From contig DAOWOG010000052.1 of the NCBI GenBank assembly GCA_030642185.1, positions 1 to 7,229 of the forward strand: a DNA stretch of 7,229 bases, written 5' to 3'. Each line of letters begins with the position of its first letter. The first letter of the stretch is position 1. Both the position numbers and the translations under genes were made by a program. The notes below the pieces were generated by a model. It saw nothing but the letters and a program-made list of their open reading frames with translations. It had not been told where the DNA came from and made no database searches. The stretch is from Helicobacteraceae bacterium (GTDB lineage Bacteria; Campylobacterota; Campylobacteria; Campylobacterales; Sulfurimonadaceae). This document shows, in pieces, positions 1 through 5,801 of the stretch.

Positions 1-169
1 GGAAAATCGCATAGCCGTACGATTTTTTAAAAAACGGACCTGCACGTTTGCTGCTTTTAAACTCTTTAAGCGCATTTTGATATTTCGCTTCCTCTTTTGC
101 TGCATCGTCAGCACTTGCCGATGTTACTGCCAGCATGGCAATCAACATCAATCCCAGGATTTTTTTCAT
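1..169 (-). CDS. SYLF/YSC84-like lipid-binding protein, N-terminal part (partial, runs off left edge)
   Basis: Reading leftward from an ATG at 169-167 gives 56 codons open to the window edge. Residues 1-20 are a classic Sec signal peptide (MKKILGLMLI... ending TSASA, then DDAAKEEA). A charged helix follows, then AGPFFKKSYGYAIF, which matches the start of the SYLF (YSC84) domain, where an aromatic-rich 'YGYAxFP' strand opens the fold. SYLF proteins bind phosphoinositides or other lipids in eukaryotes, and bacterial members are secreted or periplasmic proteins of largely unknown role. A good ribosome binding site (AGAGGA) lies about 7 bases upstream of the ATG. The gene diverges from the six-gene envelope operon and shares its intergenic region. 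Family assignment rests on this short stretch only, because the diagnostic middle of the domain is outside the window. Confidence 0.72.
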   Translation of the reverse strand, partial: MKKILGLMLIAMLAVTSASADDAAKEEAKYQNALKEFKSSKRAGPFFKKSYGYAIF

Positions 170-198
170 GATCTTTTCCTCTTGTTAGAATTATTTCA

Positions 199-239
199 AG
201 GGCACCTCTAAAAACCCTAGTCAGTCTCAGAGGTGCCCT
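199..239. repeat. 11-bp perfect inverted repeat with 19-bp spacer, upstream of SYLF gene
   Basis: AGGGCACCTCT (199-209) is the exact reverse complement of AGAGGTGCCCT (229-239). Arm centres are 30 bp apart, about three helical turns, which would suit an operator bound by a dimer or by paired dimers. Alternatively it forms a GC-rich stem-loop in the 5' leader of the leftward gene. No T-run follows on either strand, so an intrinsic terminator is not supported. It lies between the predicted SYLF promoter and the SYLF ribosome binding site. Confidence 0.7.
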
Positions 240-242
240 CAA

Positions 243-251
243 ATTCTAGCA
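243..251 (-). promoter_or_regulatory. Predicted extended -10 promoter for the leftward SYLF gene
   Basis: On the minus strand the bases read TGC-TAGAAT, an extended -10 (TGn plus a TATAAT-like hexamer). It lies about 75 bp upstream of the SYLF start codon. No convincing -35 is seen, which is common for sigma-70 promoters with an extended -10. Transcription would begin near 236, inside the right arm of the 199-239 inverted repeat, so that repeat would overlap the start site. Predicted from pattern only. Confidence 0.4.
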
Positions 252-268
252 GAATATCATCGTTTGTT

Positions 269-378
269 CTATCAGAAAACTGCTAATTTTCATAATCCTT
301 TCCATTCGTTGTCAGATACGGAGTTATTTCGCCACTAATATTGCGGTATCTCCAATAACTTTGGCAGTTTTCTGATAG
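269..378. repeat. 110-bp element bounded by perfect 15-bp inverted arms (MITE-like or structured element)
   Basis: CTATCAGAAAACTGC (269-283) and GCAGTTTTCTGATAG (364-378) are exact reverse complements. Past one G/T mismatch the match continues for two more pairs inward (285-286 with 361-362). Inside, AGTTATT (322-328) pairs with AATAACT (354-360), which is stacked against the outer stem. AGATAC (314-319) can instead pair with GTATCT (346-351). The two inner pairings interleave, giving alternative folds or a pseudoknot order. The element lies between the two divergent predicted promoters, so neither gene's predicted transcript should include it. No open reading frame and no clear target-site duplication are seen. 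It could be a MITE-like repeat, a small RNA locus or a DNA-level regulatory structure. Confidence 0.75.
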
Positions 379-387
379 GAGTTTTCT
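366..387 (+). promoter_or_regulatory. Two direct AGTTTTCT boxes upstream of the operon promoter (possible operator)
   Basis: AGTTTTCT occurs at 366-373 and again at 380-387, 14 bp start to start. A third copy occurs in inverted orientation (AGAAAACT) at 274-281, within the left arm of the 110-bp element. Relative to a start site predicted near 412, the two direct boxes fall at about -46 to -39 and -32 to -25, where an activator or repressor would contact RNA polymerase. The overlap with the right inverted arm means the first copy may simply be part of that repeat. Confidence 0.3.
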
Positions 388-396
388 AGGGATATA

Positions 397-405
397 TGTT
401 AAAAT
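397..405 (+). promoter_or_regulatory. Predicted extended -10 promoter for the six-gene envelope operon
   Basis: The bases TGT-TAAAAT form an extended -10, preceded by AT-rich DNA (GATATA). No good -35 hexamer is seen at the usual spacing, as is common in Campylobacterota. Transcription would start near 412, giving a leader of about 21 bases before the ATG at 433. The leader contains a strong ribosome binding site, AGGAGA at 421-426. This is the only convincing promoter-like site found ahead of the operon. Confidence 0.5.
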
Positions 406-432
406 GCCCAGAATATATTTAGGAGAAATCAA

Positions 433-1242
433 ATGCTTTTAAAACGACTTATTTTCACATCATTCTTATTGGGGACAAGCCTCTTTGCCGAGGTAGAAGA
501 CAAATGGACGATCAATGCCGGCGGAATGTTCGTCACAAATTTTGAAACCGATATGCAATTAAGCAAAAAAGGCTTTCCTGTCGGGGCCAAGATCAATACC
601 AAGGATCAGCTTGGCTTAGACAGCGATACAGCGACCTTCCGTCTTGACGGTTACTATCGTTTTACGGAACATCACGCCATTGAGGGCTCTTATTATGCTG
701 TTAGAAGTGATGGACACAGGACCGTCAGCGGTGAATTTGAATGGGACGGGGATATCATCGGAGCCGGTGCCCGGGTAGACAGCTATTTTAATATGGATAT
801 TTTCAAAGTCAACTATCTCTACTCTTTTTATCATAATGATCGTGTAGAACTTGCACTGTCTGCGGGTCTGCATGTCACATCTATCGATTTGGGTATTACA
901 GCCAGAGGGACTGTCAATGATATCCCCAGCGAAACAGTATCGGCAGGAAGCAGTGTCACGGCACCGCTTCCGATCGTAGGATTCAAAGGTCAGTACACCA
1001 TTATCCCGAAATCTCTTTTTGTGGAGTACAAAGCCGACTATTTCTTTATTGAGTTTGACACCTATAAAGGTTCAATTGTCAGTTCTATTCTCGCACTTGA
1101 ATACCATTTTGTCGAGCATGTCGGTGTCGGTCTTGGTTTTGACTCCACCATTATCAATGTCGAAATGGATGACGGGGATAAAAAAGTTGAAGTTGAAAAC
1201 ACACTCGCAGGTATCCTGCTCTACTTTACTTACGTCTACTAA
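433..1242 (+). CDS. Outer-membrane beta-barrel protein (first gene of envelope operon)
   Basis: A 269-residue exported protein. The start is supported by AGGAGA six bases upstream. Residues 1-19 form a signal peptide (basic LLKR, hydrophobic core, cleavage after SLFA). The remainder shows alternating polar and hydrophobic residues in short strands rich in Gly, Tyr and Phe, for example the stretches around FRLDGYYRF, FKVNYLYSFY, LALSAGLHV, ILALEYHF and VGVGLGFDS. The chain ends in LLYFTYVY, a C-terminal aromatic strand of the kind recognised by the BAM complex. This is the pattern of an 8-10 strand porin-like barrel of the OmpW/OmpA-membrane-domain size class. No specific family can be named and no ligand is evident. 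It is followed 27 bp later by the TPR-barrel gene in the same reading frame, separated by a TAA stop. Its role is unknown; a structural or small-solute channel function would be inference. Confidence 0.8.
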   Translation: MLLKRLIFTSFLLGTSLFAEVEDKWTINAGGMFVTNFETDMQLSKKGFPVGAKINTKDQLGLDSDTATFRLDGYYRFTEHHAIEGSYYAVRSDGHRTVSGEFEWDGDIIGAGARVDSYFNMDIFKVNYLYSFYHNDRVELALSAGLHVTSIDLGITARGTVNDIPSETVSAGSSVTAPLPIVGFKGQYTIIPKSLFVEYKADYFFIEFDTYKGSIVSSILALEYHFVEHVGVGLGFDSTIINVEMDDGDKKVEVENTLAGILLYFTYVY

Positions 1243-1269
1243 CAGCAGGTTGGATCAGACGGGGTTGAT

Positions 1270-2559
1270 TTGAGATATTTTTTCCTTTTCCTGGCACTGC
1301 TGTTTCAACTCTTCGCTGCCGAGCCGTCATCGGCAGCTACTCAGACAGAAAAGTCTGACAGTTGTGAACACTATTCATACTGGACAGCATCTCACCTCAA
1401 ACATCTTTTTCAAGAACAGAATTACCGTGAATGCTATGACAGTGCGCTCGCATCCCATGCCTTTGATGATCCGACCACACAGTGTTACCTCAGTCAGTGT
1501 GCACAAAAACTTGGCTACGACAACATGGCGATTGGTGCACTTGAGCGCATTCTTTTACTTCAGCCTGAGAACATTGAAGCCATACTGGAACTGACTGACA
1601 TCTATCACAGACTGGGCCTGAACAAGCAAAGAGACCTTATGGCCGCCTCGCTGCAAGCCTACCAGCTTACACCGCTCCAGCGTACCCAGTTGGCAACACT
1701 GGTCTCAACGAAAGATCAAAAGCTCTCTGCCTTCAGTACCAGTATATCTGTCGGCGGCGGCTATGATACCAATCTCAATATATTGCCGACGGAAGATGAA
1801 GTTGAAAGTGCCTATGCCCGTGTCGGCATTGAGATAAGTTTTGCACATGACCTTGTTAAAAAAGGCGGTTGGTTTGTTAATGGAAGTTTCAATTATCTCC
1901 ATCATACCAACAAAAGTGCACACTTATTCGATATAGATTTTCTAAATACAAGTGCCGGTCTGGGTTATAAGATGAAGGGCTTAAGCATCACCGTACCGCT
2001 CTATTATAGACGACTCTTCTATCTGGAGACTGATCTGCTGCAGGAATATGGCGTAAAACCTTCTGTCGATATTATCCTGTCAAAATCATTTATCTTAAAT
2101 GTAAACGGTATCCTTGCCAAACGAGAGTTTCTGTCTGCTGCCTACGAGGGGAAAAGTTTTGAATCGTATGGAGGAGGCATCGGAGGGATATGGTTATTTG
2201 GAGGAAATTTCATCTATATCAACGGTAAATACAGAAGCTTTACCGAAACAAAAGACCAACCGACCATTTTTACGGCAAAGGACAACTATGTCTTTAGTGT
2301 TGGAGGAAATTATTTGCTCAATGAGATGCTGAGAGTGCAGTTTAGATACCGTCTTAGAAATGATCATTTTGATGATTTTTATGAGGCAGGCAATAAACGA
2401 GATGATACCAACCATGCCGTAACCTTTGGTCTCGATTTCATCATGAACGAACACTGGAAGATCATCCCGCTTTACCGATACACTGCCAACCTGAGTGACT
2501 ACGCTCCGGCGACCTACCATAAGCAGGTCACTGAGCTGTCACTTCAGTACAATTACTAA
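1270..2559 (+). CDS. TPR-domain outer-membrane beta-barrel protein (Slam-like architecture)
   Basis: A 429-residue protein beginning at TTG (1270), the only sensible start. It encodes a signal peptide (RYFFLFLALLFQLFAA) directly, GGGG lies five bases upstream, and the first internal Met is about 85 codons in. After the signal come helical repeats at roughly residues 40-135 that read as two to three TPR units, clearest around 70-104 (CAQKLGYDNMAIGALERILLLQP) and 105-135. Four cysteines (32, 55, 72, 77) lie in or just before this region. From about 157 a beta-barrel begins with SISVGGGYDTNLN and runs to a C-terminal LSLQYNY. Periplasmic TPRs joined to a barrel of about 270 residues match the layout of surface lipoprotein assembly modulators (Slam, DUF560), and the 'GYDxNxN' entry strand is typical of such proteins. 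Homology to Slam itself is not demonstrated. The neighbouring FecR gene starts 8 bp downstream, so the pair is probably translationally coupled. Confidence 0.75.
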   Translation: MRYFFLFLALLFQLFAAEPSSAATQTEKSDSCEHYSYWTASHLKHLFQEQNYRECYDSALASHAFDDPTTQCYLSQCAQKLGYDNMAIGALERILLLQPENIEAILELTDIYHRLGLNKQRDLMAASLQAYQLTPLQRTQLATLVSTKDQKLSAFSTSISVGGGYDTNLNILPTEDEVESAYARVGIEISFAHDLVKKGGWFVNGSFNYLHHTNKSAHLFDIDFLNTSAGLGYKMKGLSITVPLYYRRLFYLETDLLQEYGVKPSVDIILSKSFILNVNGILAKREFLSAAYEGKSFESYGGGIGGIWLFGGNFIYINGKYRSFTETKDQPTIFTAKDNYVFSVGGNYLLNEMLRVQFRYRLRNDHFDDFYEAGNKRDDTNHAVTFGLDFIMNEHWKIIPLYRYTANLSDYAPATYHKQVTELSLQYNY

Positions 2560-2567
2560 GGAGTATT

Positions 2568-3176
2568 ATGCGCTTTTTTGTACTATCACTTTTTATCGTT
2601 ATTGGACTCAATGCAGGTAATGTCACGCTTTCAGCACTCATAGGCACAGTAAAAGCAGACAAAAAGCTTGTTCTTGGTGATAGATTGCAGAGCGATACGG
2701 ATTATACTGTTGGCAGTAACAGTAAAGTGCAGCTTCTGCTTAACGACACAGGTGTTATTACCGTCTCGCAAAACAGTATCTTTAGTATCAAAGCGATCAG
2801 TGATGACGCTATTACCCTCTTTTTTGAGAAAGGTATCTATAAGATTGTCAACCTGGCCAATCAAGATCAGGATCTCAAACTTTTCATCAATACACCGGAA
2901 CTCATGATGGAAATGACTGACACTATTACCCTCTTCAAGATTACATCAACAGATCTGAAAGCAGCATGTGTAGCAACGTCTTTTACTGTACATCATGAAG
3001 ATAAGACTATAATCGTCAAGAAAAACGAGATGATTGTTATGGAGAACGATTCACTGAAAAGAGTACCATTAAACTACGATAATTTTTATGAAGTTATCTT
3101 ACGAAAAGAGCACGTCGACCTCGACGAAGTACACGAAGAGAGCAATATGGAAGATCCAACGGACCTGGAAAATTAA
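2568..3176 (+). CDS. FecR-domain periplasmic protein
   Basis: A 202-residue exported protein. The ribosome binding site AAGGAG (2558-2563) overlaps the stop codon of the TPR-barrel gene, indicating translational coupling. Residues 1-16 are a signal peptide (cleavage after GLNA). Residues about 20-110 fit the FecR fold: a short 'IGTVKA' opening strand, 'LGDRLQSDTDYTVG' (the usual 'GD.l..g..i.TG' pattern), 'SKVQLLLNDTGVITVSQNSIFSI' (the 'D G .. i .. l .. nS' pattern), then a beta-helix-like tail. The C-terminus (about 180-202) is acidic. No transmembrane helix remains after signal cleavage, unlike classical FecR, whose N-terminal segment contacts the sigma factor FecI. No FecI-like sigma factor or TonB receptor is in the window, so iron-signalling is not supported. 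A periplasmic scaffold or partner for the barrels is the more natural reading, by inference. Confidence 0.7.
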   Translation: MRFFVLSLFIVIGLNAGNVTLSALIGTVKADKKLVLGDRLQSDTDYTVGSNSKVQLLLNDTGVITVSQNSIFSIKAISDDAITLFFEKGIYKIVNLANQDQDLKLFINTPELMMEMTDTITLFKITSTDLKAACVATSFTVHHEDKTIIVKKNEMIVMENDSLKRVPLNYDNFYEVILRKEHVDLDEVHEESNMEDPTDLEN

Positions 3177-3189
3177 CTATGGGTAGCAT

Positions 3190-4536
3190 ATGAAATATTT
3201 TTCTTTTTTTCCAGCGCTTATCTTTTTCATACTGCTTAGTGTCACCCCTGCTGATGCAAATGATCAACACAGTTCCAATGTATCTGGTGCAACAGTACTA
3301 GCGGCCAATGATTCCAGTACTGAATCATCCGATGTTATTAAAGTAGAAGACACCTCCGGATTAAGTGAAGAGGAAGTAAGCAAGATTGCGCAAGAAGCCG
3401 ACAAGGCGGAAACCGAAGCAGTTATTGAAAAGAGTGTCAGTGAGAAGAAGCCGGGTATTGTGTCTCAACCACTAAGAAAAGAGGCCGTTTGGGAAAATCT
3501 ATCACCGACACCGACAAAATTTGACTGGATCGAACTCACATCCGGCGAATGGCTCAAAGGTAAATTTAAAGCCATGTATGAAAAAGAACTGGAGTTTGAC
3601 AGCAAAGAGATGAATCTCCAGACCTTTGATTTTGATAAGATCAAGCAGCTTCGTACCTATCGCATTGTTACCGTAAATATTGTTGTAGAAGATAAAGGAC
3701 ATGAGGGGCTATTTGGCTTACGTCAAACAACCATTGAAGTGACAGGCGTTTTGCGTCTGGATGACCAAACAGTCACAATTATACGTGGTGACGGTCCCTT
3801 GGAATTTCAACGTAAGCAGATTATTTCCATCGTTTATGGCGGTGAGCATGAGTATGAGTACTGGTCAGGAAAGATGACCTTTGGACTGGATGTCAGACGG
3901 GGAAACAGTGAGAAATTCGATTTTACAACTATCGCAAAAATACAACGACGTTCATCAAAGACACGGTTTAAAGTAGATTATATAGGGAATGTTTTCAGTG
4001 CCAACCAGTCAGAGACAGCCAATAATCACCGTATTACCGAGAATTTTAATGTATCACTATCAAAAAGCTTCTATTACACTCCGATTTTTGCAGAGTATTT
4101 CAGAGACAAATACCAAAATATCAGCAATCAGTATACGCTCGGTATCGGTATTGGTTATATCATCGTAGATACAAAAAAGGTTGATTGGGATATCTCCGGT
4201 GGTCCCGCAATACTCTATACCGAGTATGATACTGTAGAAGAGGGTAAAGATCTTTCCAGTAAAACAGGCGCCCTGGAATTAAGTACAACCTACGATGTGG
4301 AAATAACAAAACGTGTTGATTTTAACTTTAACTATAGACTGACACTTTCAAGAGACGATACTGGGGGCTATAAACATCATATGGTCACCGCACTCGAAAA
4401 TGAAATAACAACCTGGCTAGATGTTGACATTACCTTTATTTGGGATTACACACACAACCCTCAACCGAATGAAGATAAAACGGTACCAGAACAGAATGAT
4501 CTGCAATTAGTGGTCAGTCTGGGTGTTGATTTTTAA
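3190..4536 (+). CDS. DUF481 (YdiY-like) outer-membrane protein with N-terminal extension
   Basis: A 448-residue exported protein starting 13 bp after the FecR gene, with a weak GGG ribosome site. A signal peptide occupies about 1-24 (ending TPADA). Next is a low-complexity Ser/Glu/Lys-rich linker (about 25-95), probably disordered or coiled. Then FDWIELTSGEWLKGKFKAMY (111-130) begins the small beta-rich module often fused ahead of DUF481 barrels. A second segment at about 182-216 (VTGVLRLDDQTVTII... QRKQIISIVYG) resembles it, suggesting a tandem duplication. The DUF481 barrel runs from about 225 to the end, starting EYWSGKMTFGLDVRRGNS and closing LQLVVSLGVDF with the expected terminal Phe. 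DUF481 proteins, including E. coli YdiY, are outer-membrane barrels, some induced by salt or acid, with no known substrate. It is the largest barrel in the operon and its N-terminal domains should lie in the periplasm. Confidence 0.82.
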   Translation: MKYFSFFPALIFFILLSVTPADANDQHSSNVSGATVLAANDSSTESSDVIKVEDTSGLSEEEVSKIAQEADKAETEAVIEKSVSEKKPGIVSQPLRKEAVWENLSPTPTKFDWIELTSGEWLKGKFKAMYEKELEFDSKEMNLQTFDFDKIKQLRTYRIVTVNIVVEDKGHEGLFGLRQTTIEVTGVLRLDDQTVTIIRGDGPLEFQRKQIISIVYGGEHEYEYWSGKMTFGLDVRRGNSEKFDFTTIAKIQRRSSKTRFKVDYIGNVFSANQSETANNHRITENFNVSLSKSFYYTPIFAEYFRDKYQNISNQYTLGIGIGYIIVDTKKVDWDISGGPAILYTEYDTVEEGKDLSSKTGALELSTTYDVEITKRVDFNFNYRLTLSRDDTGGYKHHMVTALENEITTWLDVDITFIWDYTHNPQPNEDKTVPEQNDLQLVVSLGVDF

Positions 4537-4541
4537 TAAAG

Positions 4542-4562
4542 CGGCCTGACATACTAAGGTCG
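4542..4562 (+). other. Weak intercistronic hairpin ahead of the patatin gene
   Basis: CGGCCT (4542-4547) can pair with AGGTCG (4557-4562) through six pairs including one G-U, with a 9-base loop. It lies in the longest gap within the operon (59 bp). No U-run follows, so it does not look like a terminator; it might act as an mRNA processing or stabilising structure. A six-pair stem with one wobble can arise by chance. Confidence 0.2.
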
Positions 4563-4595
4563 ATACAATATCAAAAAAATAAATCTTGGGTGTTA

Positions 4596-5789
4596 ATGAA
4601 AACAATACTACTTTCTCTTCTTATCTCTTTTCTTTTTTTGGGTTGTGCTACGAGACCTCCGGCACTTCCTGAAACACATGCACAGAAGCTGCCATGGGGT
4701 GCGATAGACCTCGATATAAGCTCTGATCACAACTGTTCTATCAAGCATAGTCTTGGAACGGTACTGACGCAAAAGGCAAACAGATACAGCGGACACAACG
4801 GGACGGTTCCTCTTGATATCCTGACACTGACAGGCGGCGGTTCACGCGGTGCATTTGGAACAGGCTTTCTCGTCGGATGGAGAGACAGAGGCGACATGCC
4901 TAAATTTGACATCGTCACGGGTATCTCTACCGGTGCTGTCATGGCCCCTTTTATTTTTCTCGGCGGGGATGAGCTGAAAAAAGCAGAGTATTTTTATACC
5001 AAAATGAATACAGAAGATATTTTTGAAAGATCCTGGCTTAACTTTTTCGGTTATGGCCACATCATGAACGCCAAACCCCTGAAAAAACTTTTTAGAGAAA
5101 ATTTTGATAAAGCCTTTTTAGACAAAATGGCCCTCGAACATAGAAAAGGCCGCCGTCTTTACATCGGCACTACAAACATCGATACAGGACAGTTGATTGT
5201 CTGGGATATGGGTGCGATCGCCTCAAGCAACAGAAGTGACAAGTATGAGAGGTTCTCTGACATCATTTACGCTTCTACAGCCTTACCTGTCTACCTGCCG
5301 CCGCAATATATGGAAGTAGATATTGAGGGAGAAGCCTATTATCAGATGCACGTGGACGGCGGTATCTACTCTCAGGTCTTCATGATCGGTCTGCTGGTCA
5401 ACTGGGGGGAAGTGTTAAACTTTAAAAAGAGTGCAAACACAGACTTTGATGTAACACTTTATACGGTTGCCAATAGAAAGTATAGACAAAGAGATATGTA
5501 TAAACCCATAGAACAGGCACCTTTCAGCATTATAGAGGCCTATGTATTAACCGAGATGGATCTTCTCTTTGACCGGAGCATCTATAGACTCTACACCAGT
5601 TGTAAAGAAAAGGACATTAACTTCAAAATGGCTACCATACCGGAAAAAATGGAAGAGATCGTCATCGAACCTACCGAATTTAACCCGGAAAACATGATAA
5701 AACTTTTTAATGTAGGCTACAACCTTGGCAGACATGACTTTGTATGGAAAGAGAAAGTCTCATTTCATGAATATGATGATAATAAATAG
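4596..5789 (+). CDS. Patatin-like phospholipase lipoprotein
   Basis: A 397-residue predicted acyl hydrolase. ATG at 4596 is preferred over an in-frame GTG at 4590 because GGG (4588-4590) then sits five bases upstream and the product opens with a clean lipoprotein signal, MKTILLSLLISFLFLGC, with lipidated Cys17. The patatin fold follows: the oxyanion loop GGGSRG (80-85), the nucleophile elbow GISTG with Ser111, and the catalytic Asp254 in HVDGGIY. The Ser-Asp dyad is therefore complete. Patatin enzymes hydrolyse acyl ester bonds of phospholipids or lysolipids. The lipobox places this enzyme at the periplasmic face of a membrane or on the cell surface. A final segment after about 300 continues past the usual core and is unassigned. 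It differs from PlpD/FplA (type Vd) patatins, which carry their own POTRA and barrel domains in one chain. A 59-bp gap separates it from the DUF481 gene, and a small barrel gene starts 12 bp after it. Confidence 0.88.
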   Translation: MKTILLSLLISFLFLGCATRPPALPETHAQKLPWGAIDLDISSDHNCSIKHSLGTVLTQKANRYSGHNGTVPLDILTLTGGGSRGAFGTGFLVGWRDRGDMPKFDIVTGISTGAVMAPFIFLGGDELKKAEYFYTKMNTEDIFERSWLNFFGYGHIMNAKPLKKLFRENFDKAFLDKMALEHRKGRRLYIGTTNIDTGQLIVWDMGAIASSNRSDKYERFSDIIYASTALPVYLPPQYMEVDIEGEAYYQMHVDGGIYSQVFMIGLLVNWGEVLNFKKSANTDFDVTLYTVANRKYRQRDMYKPIEQAPFSIIEAYVLTEMDLLFDRSIYRLYTSCKEKDINFKMATIPEKMEEIVIEPTEFNPENMIKLFNVGYNLGRHDFVWKEKVSFHEYDDNK

Positions 5790-5801
5790 AAAACTTTTTT
5801 A

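Noticed and set aside
199..239. Intrinsic terminator
   Set aside because: The stem is GC-rich but the spacer is 19 bases and no T-run follows on either strand.
269..378. Integron attC-like site
   Set aside because: The inverted arms and internal pairings recall an attC fold, but the conserved core sites (RYYYAAC at one end and GTTRRRY at the other) are not present at the arm ends and no cassette array or integrase is visible.
2194..2520. Antisense 108-codon open frame inside the TPR-barrel gene
   Set aside because: It lies wholly opposite a well-supported barrel coding region, has no ribosome site or recognisable domain, and reads as a shadow of the real frame.
2568..3176. FecIR iron-signalling anti-sigma system
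   Set aside because: There is no sigma factor and no TonB-dependent receptor in the window, and the protein has a cleavable signal instead of the anchored cytoplasmic N-terminus of FecR.
4546..4569. Internal promoter ahead of the patatin gene (CTGACA and TACAAT)
   Set aside because: The two hexamers are only 12 bp apart, too close for a sigma-70 promoter, and neither is supported by an extended -10.
4590..4595. GTG start for the patatin gene
   Set aside because: The GGG ribosome site would overlap the GTG; ATG at 4596 has correct spacing and yields a cleaner lipoprotein signal.
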